In this document: in pieces, positions 1-8,107 of the stretch
Numbering within the stretch: position 1 is the first letter of the stretch
Layout: each line of letters begins with the position of its first letter
NCBI RefSeq assembly: GCF_000372845.1
Contig: NZ_KB889963.1
Span: forward strand, 806,001-870,000
Length of the DNA stretch: 64,000 nt
Reading direction: 5' to 3'
From: Methylocystis rosea SV97
GTDB lineage: Bacteria; Pseudomonadota; Alphaproteobacteria; Rhizobiales; Beijerinckiaceae
Notes under the pieces: model-generated
What the model was told of the DNA's origin: nothing
The model's database searches: none
What the model saw: the letters and a program-made list of their open reading frames with translations, nothing else
Program-made: the position numbers and the translations under genes

Positions 1-75
1 GCGCAGATCCTCGCCGAACAGTCCAAGGAAGTCGCCAAGGACACGACCAAGCCGCCGTCCAAGGCCGCCAATTGA
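1..75 (+). CDS. C-terminal end of an unidentified protein (cut by window edge)
   Basis: The reading frame is open from the first base and encodes 24 residues rich in Lys, Ala and Pro, ending KPPSKAAN before a TGA at 73-75. The tail is hydrophilic and has no recognisable domain. It lies 49 bases upstream of ccmC on the same strand. ccmB often precedes ccmC in this group, so it could be the end of CcmB, but the fragment is too short and too polar to decide. Confidence 0.5.
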   Translation, partial: AQILAEQSKEVAKDTTKPPSKAAN

Positions 76-124
76 CGGTGATGGCCGTGCGGCTTAGACG
101 GTCGGCGGGAGTTTCCGGCGGTCG

Positions 125-889
125 ATGACCTTTCTGTCCACTTACGCTAATCCAACGCGCTTTCTGCGTTTCGCAGAACGCGCGTTGCCGTGGCTCTCAA
201 GCGCCACGGCGCTTCTGCTCGCGATCGGGCTCTACGGCGCCTTCACGGCGCCGCCCGACTATCAGCAGGGCGAAACCGTGAGGATCATGTACATCCATGT
301 TCCGTCCGCCTGGCTTGCGATCTTCGCCTATATCGTGATGACCTCGGCGTCGCTCGGCGTTCTGGTGTGGCGTCATCCCCTCGCCGACGCGGCGCAGAAA
401 ACCGCCGCCAGCCTCGGCGCCGCTTTCACCTTCATCTGCCTCGTCACGGGCTCGCTGTGGGGCAAGCCGATGTGGGGGACGTTCTGGGTGTGGGACGCGC
501 GCCTCACCTCGATGCTGGTTCTTTTTCTTCTCTATCTCGGCCTCATCGCCGTCAGGCAGACGATGGACGACACGCCCCGCGGCGCGCGCATCGCGGCGAT
601 CATGACGCTCGTCGGGGCGATCGACATTCCGATCATCAAATATTCGGTCGACTGGTGGAATACGCTGCACCAACCGGCCTCGGTGTTTCGCATTGACGGA
701 CCGGCGATCTCCGGATCGATGCTGTGGCCGCTTATCGTCATGGCGCTCGCCGCGACGCTGCTGTTTTCGACGCTGCATATCATGGCGATCCGCAACGAGA
801 TCCTGCGGCGACGCCTCGCGCGCCTTTCGATGCAGGCCGTCCGCGCCGGCGAAATCGCCGCCGACGAAAGCATGGAGGCCGCCGAGTGA
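125..889 (+). CDS. ccmC: Heme exporter/handling membrane protein CcmC
   Basis: This 254-residue multi-pass inner-membrane protein of System I cytochrome c maturation presents heme to the chaperone CcmE on the periplasmic face. The family's tryptophan-rich heme-binding loop is visible at about residues 118-131 (WGTFWVWDARLT). A conserved YIHVPSAW segment near residue 56 supplies a likely heme-ligand His. About six hydrophobic helices follow a short basic N-terminus, and length matches the family. The stop overlaps the GTG of ccmD, so ccmC-ccmD-ccmG are probably translationally coupled. Confidence 0.95.
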   Translation: MTFLSTYANPTRFLRFAERALPWLSSATALLLAIGLYGAFTAPPDYQQGETVRIMYIHVPSAWLAIFAYIVMTSASLGVLVWRHPLADAAQKTAASLGAAFTFICLVTGSLWGKPMWGTFWVWDARLTSMLVLFLLYLGLIAVRQTMDDTPRGARIAAIMTLVGAIDIPIIKYSVDWWNTLHQPASVFRIDGPAISGSMLWPLIVMALAATLLFSTLHIMAIRNEILRRRLARLSMQAVRAGEIAADESMEAAE

Positions 890-1044
890 GCGATCACTGG
901 TTCTATATCGCCGCCGCCTATGGCGTGACGGCCGCGACGCTCGGCGTCGTGACCTTGCGCATCGTCCTTGAGCATCGCCGCCTGCGCGCAGCGCTGGCGC
1001 GCTTTGGCGCGGCTGGCGCGCGCGATGAAGGAGAGGGCGCGTGA
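886..1044 (+). CDS. ccmD: Heme exporter small subunit CcmD
   Basis: This 52-residue single-pass protein starts at a GTG overlapping the last codon and stop of ccmC. It begins with a short polar stretch (MSDHWFYIAAAYGV), followed by one hydrophobic helix and an Arg-rich cytoplasmic tail, the usual CcmD plan. In System I, CcmD stabilises the CcmABC complex and helps release holo-CcmE. Its TGA overlaps the GTG of ccmG. Identification rests on size, topology and position, because CcmD sequences are weakly conserved. Confidence 0.85.
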   Translation: MSDHWFYIAAAYGVTAATLGVVTLRIVLEHRRLRAALARFGAAGARDEGEGA

Positions 1045-1637
1045 GCGACGCCGTCGCGCCGCGCTCTGCGCTGCGCTTTCTGCCGCTGGCGCTCTTCGCG
1101 TTGCTGGCCCTCGTCTTCCTTGTGCGGCTCTTCTCGGGCGACGCTTCGCGCATTCCCTCGGCGCTGATCGGCAAGCCGGCGCCGGCTTTCGATCTGCCGG
1201 CGCTTGAAGGACTGGCCGGCGTTCCCGGTCTCTCGACCGAAGATTTGCGCAAGGGTCACGTGAGTCTTGTCAATGTCTTCGCCAGCTGGTGCGGGCCCTG
1301 CCGACAGGAGCATTCGGCGCTCATGGCGATCGCCGGCGACGAAGCGCTCAAGGCCAAAGGCGTCGAGCTTTACGGGCTCTCCTACAAGGATGAAACGACC
1401 AAGGCCTTAGGTTTCCTTGAGGAGGGCGGCAATCCTTTCGCGCGCGTCGGCGTCGATCCTGCCGGCCGCACGGCGATCGACTTCGGGGTCTACGGCGTGC
1501 CCGAGACTTTCGTAATCAAGGGCGACGGCACGATCGCCTATAAGTTCGTCGGACCGCTGACGCCTTCCGCCATTGCGACGACCCTCATTCCGGAAATTGA
1601 AAAAGCGATGGCGGGCGGAGCGGCCACGACGCGCTGA
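1041..1637 (+). CDS. ccmG: Thiol:disulfide interchange protein CcmG/DsbE
   Basis: A 198-residue membrane-anchored periplasmic thioredoxin-fold protein. One N-terminal hydrophobic anchor (residues about 11-28) is followed by the thioredoxin domain with active site WCGPC in FASWCGPCRQEH. CcmG keeps the CXXCH cysteines of apocytochrome c reduced for heme ligation. The segment YGVPETFVI carries the cis-Pro loop typical of the fold. The GTG start overlaps the ccmD stop. It is the last gene of the ccm run and converges on the TSUP gene after only 16 bases. Confidence 0.95.
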   Translation: MSDAVAPRSALRFLPLALFALLALVFLVRLFSGDASRIPSALIGKPAPAFDLPALEGLAGVPGLSTEDLRKGHVSLVNVFASWCGPCRQEHSALMAIAGDEALKAKGVELYGLSYKDETTKALGFLEEGGNPFARVGVDPAGRTAIDFGVYGVPETFVIKGDGTIAYKFVGPLTPSAIATTLIPEIEKAMAGGAATTR

Positions 1638-1653
1638 ACGCGTCGAGCCGGGA

Positions 1654-2394
1654 TTATGGCGCTCTGAGGAAGAGGCCGACGGTCAGCGCCGCGCCGACCA
1701 CGACGATGAAGATGCGCAGGATTTTTTCGTCGATGTGATGGATCAGGCGGGCGCCGGCGACGCCGCCGATCGTCGCGCCCACGCTCGTCACCAGCGCCTG
1801 CGGCCAGTGCAGATCCGGCGAGAACAGGAAGATCGTGACGGCGGAGGCGTTCATGACGCCGGCCAAAACATTTTTGGTGGCGCTGGCGACGCGCACGCCC
1901 TGTCCGGCCATGGTCAGCGCGGCGACCATGAGGAAGCCGATGCCGCCGCCGAAATAGCCGCCGTAAACCGAAATCAGAAATTGCGCGAGGGCCGCGCGCG
2001 GCCTGCCGAGATGGCTATGCGTTTCGACGGGCTTGCGGAAGAAACTTCCCCAGGCGAAGACCACCGTCGCAAAGAGCACGAGCCATGGCACGAGGCGCGC
2101 GAAGAGTCCGCGCGGCGTGCCAAGCAACACCGCCGCGCCGACGGCGCCGCCGACGATGCTGATGACGAACAGCGTGCGCAGCGAAAGCCCGTTGGCGCCC
2201 CTCGCCAGTTTGCGGCCGGTCCAGCCGGTCGCGACCTGCGCCGGAAACAGCGCCGCACATGACGTGATATTGGCGGCCAGCGCGTCCATGCCCGTGAACA
2301 TCAGGGCGGGAAGCGTGAGGAACGAGCCGCCGCCGGCAAGCGCATTCTGCGCGCCCGCCCAGGTCGCTACCGCAAACAGCAGAATGAAAGCCAT
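1654..2394 (-). CDS. TSUP (TauE/SafE) family membrane permease
   Basis: A 246-residue membrane protein with seven to eight hydrophobic helices in two halves, fitting the TSUP/TauE-SafE family of anion exporters (sulfite, organosulfonates or similar). The family-typical opening with a Gly-rich loop (ALAGGGSFLTLPAL) is present, and a second such loop (YGGYFGGGIGFLM) starts the second half. It lies 25 bases downstream of the TetR-type gene on the same strand, so the two probably share a transcript. The substrate cannot be read from sequence. Confidence 0.85.
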   Translation of the reverse strand: MAFILLFAVATWAGAQNALAGGGSFLTLPALMFTGMDALAANITSCAALFPAQVATGWTGRKLARGANGLSLRTLFVISIVGGAVGAAVLLGTPRGLFARLVPWLVLFATVVFAWGSFFRKPVETHSHLGRPRAALAQFLISVYGGYFGGGIGFLMVAALTMAGQGVRVASATKNVLAGVMNASAVTIFLFSPDLHWPQALVTSVGATIGGVAGARLIHHIDEKILRIFIVVVGAALTVGLFLRAP

Positions 2395-2419
2395 GCGCGC
2401 CTATGTCAGCTCGCGCGGC

Positions 2420-3067
2420 TCAAATCAAGCGGGCCGACTCCATCATCAGTCCCGCCGCGAGAAGTCGTATCAGCACGCCGAGTTGCTCATCCAGCAACTT
2501 TGGCGGGGTCTCAGCGATCTTCTCCTCGAGCCCTAGCGCGATGACTCCATGCACGGCCGAAAACAGCGTGTGCGCGAGTGCGGCGCGCGCCGTCGCGTCC
2601 TTGCCTGGCAGCAGTTGCGCAAGCGGCGCGTCCAACCGGCTGAACAGGCGGTTGCGATCGTCCGCATACCAGGCCGGCACGGGCGCGCCAGGGGGCAATC
2701 GGTGCTCGAACAGCGCGCGCCAGCTCGGCTCCTCTTTTCTCGCAAAGCTCAGATAGGCCCGCGCCATGGCTTCGAGCGCCTGCTCCGCCTCAGCGTCCAC
2801 GAAGGCCGCGTCGAGCGCGAGCTCCAGGCGCGCCAGCGTGCGCGCGTTAACCCGCAGGATCAGCTCGTCGAGGTCATGAAAAGCGGTATAGATCGCGCCG
2901 AGAGCGCAACCGGCCGCGGCGGCGAGATCGCGCGCCTTAAGTCCGTCGAGGCCCTGCGCCGCCACCGTTTCCTGCGCGATGTCGATAAGCCGGTCACGCA
3001 ATTGCGTCCGGCGGTCGGCTCCCGCGTCGGCGTTCTTCTCGTTCAAAGGCGTCTCCCAATTCGGCAT
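2420..3067 (-). CDS. TetR/AcrR family transcriptional regulator
   Basis: A roughly 215-residue one-domain repressor. The N-terminal helix-turn-helix is visible in LKARDLAAAAGCALGAIYTA with FHDLDELILRVN after it, as in TetR proteins. The C-terminal part is a helical ligand/dimer domain. The start is either the ATG at 3067 or a GTG at 3073; neither has a convincing Shine-Dalgarno. A palindrome overlaps this start region and a second lies 56 bases upstream, so autorepression and control of the divergent acyltransferase fusion are likely (inference). The TSUP gene follows in the same direction. Confidence 0.85.
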   Translation of the reverse strand: MPNWETPLNEKNADAGADRRTQLRDRLIDIAQETVAAQGLDGLKARDLAAAAGCALGAIYTAFHDLDELILRVNARTLARLELALDAAFVDAEAEQALEAMARAYLSFARKEEPSWRALFEHRLPPGAPVPAWYADDRNRLFSRLDAPLAQLLPGKDATARAALAHTLFSAVHGVIALGLEEKIAETPPKLLDEQLGVLIRLLAAGLMMESARLI

Positions 3068-3080
3068 GAACACCGTTCAT
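3066..3080. promoter_or_regulatory. Candidate TetR operator 1 (palindrome over the regulator start)
   Basis: The sequence ATGAACACCGTTCAT is a perfect 6-bp-arm palindrome with a 3-base centre. It covers the possible start codons of the TetR gene and shares the core TGAAC-N3-GTTCA with operator 2, centre to centre 56 bases away. Confidence 0.6.
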
Positions 3081-3122
3081 TTTCTTGTTGACGGCAGAGC
3101 AAAAGCGCTGCAGTCTCCATAT

Positions 3123-3135
3123 TGAACATAGTTCA
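3123..3135. promoter_or_regulatory. Candidate TetR operator 2
   Basis: TGAACATAGTTCA, a 5-bp-arm palindrome with the same TGAAC-N3-GTTCA core as operator 1. It sits between the TetR gene and the divergent acyltransferase fusion, where a bound repressor could act on both promoters. Assignment to the adjacent TetR protein is inference. Confidence 0.6.
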
Positions 3136-3260
3136 TGGCGAAAGGCTGACCTTCGACCCGATTGCAACGCCGATCGCCACGCCCATTGCAACGCGTCCGG
3201 TTTGACCGATCCTTAAGGGTGATCGGCGAAAGTCACGACGCACCTCCCGGAAGCTTCGAC

Positions 3261-6200
3261 ATGACGCATTCGCTTCTCGCTTCTCGGCGTTTCGCGCCAT
3301 TGTTCTGGCGTCAGTTCTTCGCCGCCTTCAACGACAATTTCCTGAAGAACGCCCTGGTTCTCTTGATACTGGCGCATGCGGCCGAGAGCGGCGCGTCGCT
3401 CGTTACGCTCGCCGGCGCGGCCTTCATCGCGCCGTTCTTTCTTCTGTCGGCGATCGGCGGCGAATTCGCCGACAAATACGACAAGGCGCGCGTCGTGCGC
3501 TGGCTCAGCGTCGCGGAGATCGCCGTCGCAGCATTGTCCGCGACCGGCTTTCTGTTCGCCAATATCCCCACGCTCTTTGGCGCGCTCATTCTCTTCGGCG
3601 CCACCGGCGCGCTGTTCGGCCCCGTCAAATACGGCATCTTGCCCGACCATCTGACGCGCGAGGAACTTCCGGCGGGCAATGCGCTCGTCGAGAGCGCGAC
3701 ATTTTTCGCGATTCTCAGCGGCACGGTCGCTGGCGGCATGGCGTTGCATGTCGGCGACGGAGTGATCCTCGCCGCGGGAGTCATGGGCGTCGCGGCGCTG
3801 GCGCTTGGCGCGGCGTGGCTGATTCCCCCAACGAGGCGCGCCGATCCCGATCTTGCGATCGACGCCAACGTCTTCCGCTCAACCTTCAAATTGCTGCGGC
3901 ATTTGCGCGGTCAACGAGAGCTGCGGCGGCTGGCCGTGGTGACGAGCCTCTTCTGGCTGTTCGGCTCCGTCGCCATGTCCTTGACGCCCTCGCTCATCAC
4001 CCAGACGTTGCATGGCGCGGAGATCCTCGTCAGCATTCATCTGGCGCTGTTCGCCGTGGGCATCGCCATCGGATCGGGGCTCGCCGCCTTCCTGCTTAAG
4101 GGCAAGATCGTGCTGCTGCCCTCTGCCGTCGGCGCGGCGCTCGTCGCTTTTGCGTCCGCGGACCTCGGCCTCGCGCTGCTGCTTTCGAATGCGCCCGCCG
4201 CAGCGACGGCGCTGTCGACGCAGGCCTATTTTGCTCAGCCGCTCGCCTGGCGCGCCGCGATCGATCTTTCACTGCTCGCGCTCGCGGGCGGACTGATGAT
4301 CGTGCCGTCCTTCGCCGCCATTCAGGCGCAGAGCGCGCCTCAGCAGCGCGCCCGCACCATCGCCGCCGTGAATGTGCAGAACGCCGCCTTCATGGCGCTC
4401 GGCGGCGTCGGGGTTGCGGGTCTGCAGAGCTTGGGCGTCTCTTTCGCGGCGCTCCTGATTGGCCTGGCCGTCGTCGCGCTCGTCGCTTCGATCTGGATCG
4501 TCAAGGCGGTCGTCGCGTCGCCTTTGCAGGATCTGCTCTCGATCTATTTTCGCGCCTTCTACCGTCTCGAGGTTAAGGGACTCGAGAATTTCGAGAAGGC
4601 GGGGTCCAATCCGATCGTCGCGCTCAACCATGTGAGCTTTCTCGACGCCGCGGCGATTTTCGCCGTCATGCCAAAGCAGCCGGTCTTCGCCGTTGACCGC
4701 GCGATCTCGAAGACATGGTGGGCGAAGCCGTTTCTGAAACTCATGCGCGTGATCCCGCTCGATCCAGCCAATCCGCTTGGCGCGCGCGCGCTCATCAATG
4801 CGGTCAAGGACGGAAACCCGCTCGTCATCTTCCCGGAAGGCCGGCTTACGGTCACCGGCAGTCTGATGAAAGTCTATGACGGCGCGGGGCTGATCGCGGA
4901 AAAATCCGGCGCGATGGTCGTCCCGGTGCACATCGACGGCGCCGAGGCGACGATGTTCTCGCGGCTGACGCGCGAACAGGCGCGCCGGCGCTGGTTTCCG
5001 AAATTCACGCTCACCGTGCTCGAACCGATCCGCCTCACGGTCGATGACGCGCTGAAAGGCAAGGCGCGGCGGATGGCGGCCGGCGCGGCGCTCTATCAGA
5101 TCATGTCGGATCTCGTCTTCCGCGCGACCAACGCCGATCGCACGCTTTTTGAAGCCGTCGTTGAAGCCGCGCGCACGCATGGGCTGTCGCGCGTCGCACT
5201 CGAAGATCCGGTCGCCGGCAAGCTCAGCTATCGCAGGCTGCTGATCGGAACGCGCGCGCTCGCCGGCAAGATTGCGCGCATTGGAAGGCCGGGCGACGCG
5301 ATCGGACTGATGCTGCCGAACGCCAATGGCGCGGGAATAGCGTTCCTCGCGGTCATTTCGGCCGGCCGCACGCCGGCGATGATCAACTTCACCGCCGGCG
5401 CCGCCAATATTCTGGCGGGCTGCGAGGCGGCGCAGGCGAGGACGATTCTGACGTCGCGCGGCTTCATCGAGAAAGCCAAGCTCGAAAAGCTCGTCGCTGC
5501 GATCGAAGAGAAAGTAGCGCTCGTCTATCTCGAAGACATGCGCGCGCGCATCTCCTTTGCCGACAGGCTGGACGCGTTCCGACGCTTCCGCAAACCCGTC
5601 GCCCCGCGCAAGGCCGAGGAGATGGCGGCGATACTTTTCACCTCGGGGTCGGAAGGCGCGCCAAAGGGCGTGGCGTTGTCGCATCGAAACATGCTCGCCA
5701 ATGCGGCCCAAGCCGCGGCGCGCATCGACTTCGGACGCACGGATAAGGTCTTCAACGTGCTGCCGATGTTCCATTCCTTCGGTCTGACGATCGGCTTCAC
5801 GCTGCCGCTGATCTCCGGCGTTCCGATCTATCTTTATCCCTCGCCCTTGCATTATCGCATCGTGCCGGAACTCGTTTACGGCTCAAACGCCACGATTCTT
5901 TTCGGCACGGACACTTTTCTCGCCGGTTACGCCCGTGCGGCGCACGCTTATGACTTCCGGTCGATTCGTTATGTCGTCGCCGGCGCCGAGCCGGTGAAGC
6001 AATCGACGCGCGATCTGTGGATGGAGAAGTTCGGCGTCCGCATCCTTGAAGGCTATGGCGTGACGGAAGCGTCGCCGGTCCTCGCGCTCAACACGCCGAT
6101 GTTCAACAGATTCGGCTCCGTCGGACGCCTGATGCCGGGCGTCGAACATCGGCTTGAGCCCGTTCCAGGCGTGGAGGACGGCGGCAGGCTCTTGGTGCGG

Positions 6201-6719
6201 GGTCCCAATGTGATGATGGGCTATCTCAAGACCGACAAGCCCGGGGTGGTGCAGCCGACGGAGAACGGCTGGCATGACACGGGCGATATCGTCACCATCG
6301 ACGCGCAGGGATATGTGACGATCAAGGGTCGCGCCAAGCGCTTCGCCAAGGTCGGCGGCGAGATGGTGTCGCTCGCGGCGATTGAACAGCTGGCGGCGGA
6401 ACTTTGGCCAAACGCGCTGTCGGCGGCGGCGACCGAGATCGATCCGCGCAAGGGCGAGAGAATCACTCTTATCACGCAGCAGAAGGACGCGACGCGCGCC
6501 GATTTCCAGGCCTTCGCCAAGTCGAAGGGCGCCTCCGACCTGATGATTCCAGCGGAAATCATGCTTGTGGAGCAGGTGCCGCTTCTGGGCTCCGGCAAGC
6601 TCGATTTCGCGGCGGTGACAAAAATGGTGCGCGAGCGCGGGCGCTACATTCTACCCAATCCGCGCCTGCCCAACGGCCTGCAGGGACGCATCGACGGAAA
6701 CGCCGCGATCTTGGTTTGA
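3261..6719 (+). CDS. LplT-like MFS / PlsC acyltransferase / acyl-ACP synthetase triple fusion
   Basis: This 1152-residue protein joins three domains. Residues about 1-410 are a 12-helix MFS transporter like LplT, which flips lysophospholipids inward. Residues about 420-630 are a PlsC-type acyltransferase with NHVSFLD and FPEGR motifs. Residues about 640-1150 are an AMP-binding acyl-ACP synthetase with TSGSEGAPKG, GYGVTEASP and WHDTGDI. In enterobacteria LplT and Aas are separate neighbours, so this is a one-polypeptide lysophospholipid salvage machine. The ATG at 3261 is chosen for the GGAAG box 7 bases upstream and because LplT homology begins there; the frame stays open to 3162. It is divergent from the TetR gene with two shared operators. 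Confidence 0.93.
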   Translation: MTHSLLASRRFAPLFWRQFFAAFNDNFLKNALVLLILAHAAESGASLVTLAGAAFIAPFFLLSAIGGEFADKYDKARVVRWLSVAEIAVAALSATGFLFANIPTLFGALILFGATGALFGPVKYGILPDHLTREELPAGNALVESATFFAILSGTVAGGMALHVGDGVILAAGVMGVAALALGAAWLIPPTRRADPDLAIDANVFRSTFKLLRHLRGQRELRRLAVVTSLFWLFGSVAMSLTPSLITQTLHGAEILVSIHLALFAVGIAIGSGLAAFLLKGKIVLLPSAVGAALVAFASADLGLALLLSNAPAAATALSTQAYFAQPLAWRAAIDLSLLALAGGLMIVPSFAAIQAQSAPQQRARTIAAVNVQNAAFMALGGVGVAGLQSLGVSFAALLIGLAVVALVASIWIVKAVVASPLQDLLSIYFRAFYRLEVKGLENFEKAGSNPIVALNHVSFLDAAAIFAVMPKQPVFAVDRAISKTWWAKPFLKLMRVIPLDPANPLGARALINAVKDGNPLVIFPEGRLTVTGSLMKVYDGAGLIAEKSGAMVVPVHIDGAEATMFSRLTREQARRRWFPKFTLTVLEPIRLTVDDALKGKARRMAAGAALYQIMSDLVFRATNADRTLFEAVVEAARTHGLSRVALEDPVAGKLSYRRLLIGTRALAGKIARIGRPGDAIGLMLPNANGAGIAFLAVISAGRTPAMINFTAGAANILAGCEAAQARTILTSRGFIEKAKLEKLVAAIEEKVALVYLEDMRARISFADRLDAFRRFRKPVAPRKAEEMAAILFTSGSEGAPKGVALSHRNMLANAAQAAARIDFGRTDKVFNVLPMFHSFGLTIGFTLPLISGVPIYLYPSPLHYRIVPELVYGSNATILFGTDTFLAGYARAAHAYDFRSIRYVVAGAEPVKQSTRDLWMEKFGVRILEGYGVTEASPVLALNTPMFNRFGSVGRLMPGVEHRLEPVPGVEDGGRLLVRGPNVMMGYLKTDKPGVVQPTENGWHDTGDIVTIDAQGYVTIKGRAKRFAKVGGEMVSLAAIEQLAAELWPNALSAAATEIDPRKGERITLITQQKDATRADFQAFAKSKGASDLMIPAEIMLVEQVPLLGSGKLDFAAVTKMVRERGRYILPNPRLPNGLQGRIDGNAAILV

Positions 6720-6773
6720 GGTGCGGCCGCCACCACCGTCGAGATAATGAGCGAGCGCGCTTGGCGTCGCGGC

Positions 6774-6941
6774 CCTCGTCCTTCGAGACGCCGCCATTCG
6801 GCGGCTCCTCAGGATGAGGACCGCTTATGGCGCGCTAATTGATGCGCTCCAACTTGGGGCGCCTGCCAATATGTCGTTTGCGCAACCCACGGCCCCTCAT
6901 CCTGAGGAGGCCTCGAAGAGGCCGTCTCGAAGGACGAAGGG
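6774..6941. repeat. Pair of inverted intergenic palindromic repeats (CCTCATCCTGAGGAG type)
   Basis: Two head-to-head copies of a roughly 48-base element lie at about 6774-6821 and 6893-6941. Each has a CCTCATCCTGAGGAG end and a CGTCTCGAAGGACGA end around a small hairpin. Further copies are at 17929-17976 and 18012-18059. The remaining intergenic bases (6720-6978) hold no gene that I can support. Confidence 0.85.
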
Positions 6942-6978
6942 CCGCTGGCGTCACGGCGTGTTCGTGGAGCGCTGAAGA

Positions 6979-7956
6979 TTACGTCCAAAACGGCGCAAGC
7001 TTCTTGAGCCGCTTCTCGCTCTTTTTGGCGTGATCGCCGCCTTGGCGCGCCGCGTGCGCCAACCAGCCGCGAATAAAGCCCGAAGCTCGGGCGGCCGCCG
7101 GATTCTCCGCATCGATCCGGTCCAGCAGGCCGTTAGCGACCTCCATATCGTTGAAGACGCCCAGCTGGTCCTGCATGTCGCCGAGCGCGCGCAAATAAGC
7201 GCGGGCGGCTTTGCGGTCTTCAAAAAGGCTTTCGAAAAAGTCTGCGCCATAGCGCGCCTTCTTGAGCGCGATGCGGACTTTATGACGCTCTTCGGCCGAG
7301 AGCGTCGCCAACGCTTTGCTTTTCTTCAGCAGCCGCTTCCGCAGCCGAGTCAAGGCATGCGCGGCGAATGTGCATGCGGAGACACGCGCGCGCATCTCAG
7401 GCTGGACCTCCCAGTCGCGCCGTTCGAGCGTCAGGCGCAAGTCTTCAATGAACTGCGCCGTCTCGTCCAAAGAAACCGCTTCATGCGCCGCGCGATAGGC
7501 CTTGTCGCGAAACGCCTCGACGGAGTCAGTTAGCGCGTGAAAGCTCGGATCGTCGCCAAGCGCCTCTCGTGGATCGGCGTTCAAGGCAGCGGCGAAGACG
7601 TCCCAATCGCGCGCCCCGCCGAGGACGGACGCAAGAGTTTTGGCGCGTTCGCCCGCGGTTTCGAGCGAAGGTCCGCCGAGCGCCGGCCGCAGCAGGCCGA
7701 TCGCCGCCCGCAGGCGGCGCAAGGCGACGCGCATCTGATGCACGCTCTCTCGCGCGCTCGATGTTTGCAGAAGCGGAACATTGGCCAGGAAATGTTGCAG
7801 CGAAGCGGAGAAAATTTCGACCGCGGCGTCCTCGAGCGTTTCATCGTCCGAGAGCTCGATCGGCTGCGCCTTGATCGCCGCTGGCGCATTGGTGGAATCG
7901 GACTCCCGCGCGCTGTCGCGCGCGGATGTTCTCGCTGGTTCTGTCGAACGCTCCAT
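6979..7956 (-). CDS. CHAD domain-containing protein
   Basis: A 325-residue, mostly helical and strongly charged protein. The CHAD domain spans about residues 55-320 and shows the conserved His-rich entry VHQMRVALRRLRAAI and further basic motifs (RHKVRIALKKARYGADFFE). CHAD proteins bind polyphosphate and often sit at polyphosphate granules. The first 45 residues are low-complexity and polar. No CYTH domain is fused or adjacent, so a regulatory or granule role rather than catalysis is more likely (inference). It is transcribed away from the homospermidine synthase gene. Confidence 0.88.
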   Translation of the reverse strand: MERSTEPARTSARDSARESDSTNAPAAIKAQPIELSDDETLEDAAVEIFSASLQHFLANVPLLQTSSARESVHQMRVALRRLRAAIGLLRPALGGPSLETAGERAKTLASVLGGARDWDVFAAALNADPREALGDDPSFHALTDSVEAFRDKAYRAAHEAVSLDETAQFIEDLRLTLERRDWEVQPEMRARVSACTFAAHALTRLRKRLLKKSKALATLSAEERHKVRIALKKARYGADFFESLFEDRKAARAYLRALGDMQDQLGVFNDMEVANGLLDRIDAENPAAARASGFIRGWLAHAARQGGDHAKKSEKRLKKLAPFWT

Positions 7957-8107
7957 ACAGACGCTCTACTGCAGATTTATCTCACACATAGGGTCCGGCG
8001 CGGGCGGCGCCACATTAAGCGCGCCGGCGGCGCTTGCTCAAGCTCTTGATTAATACGTCCACGCTTGCTTTATCGCAGCGCAATAACTTTCTCGGGAGCT
8101 GCGCCTC

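Noticed and set aside
197-1252. Long minus-strand open frame across ccmC, ccmD and ccmG.
   Set aside because: Arg/Asp-rich shadow of the real ccm genes; codon pattern and motifs support only the plus strand.
4269-5852. 527-codon minus-strand open frame inside the acyltransferase fusion.
   Set aside because: High-GC shadow; the plus-strand protein has all catalytic motifs of three domains in this stretch.
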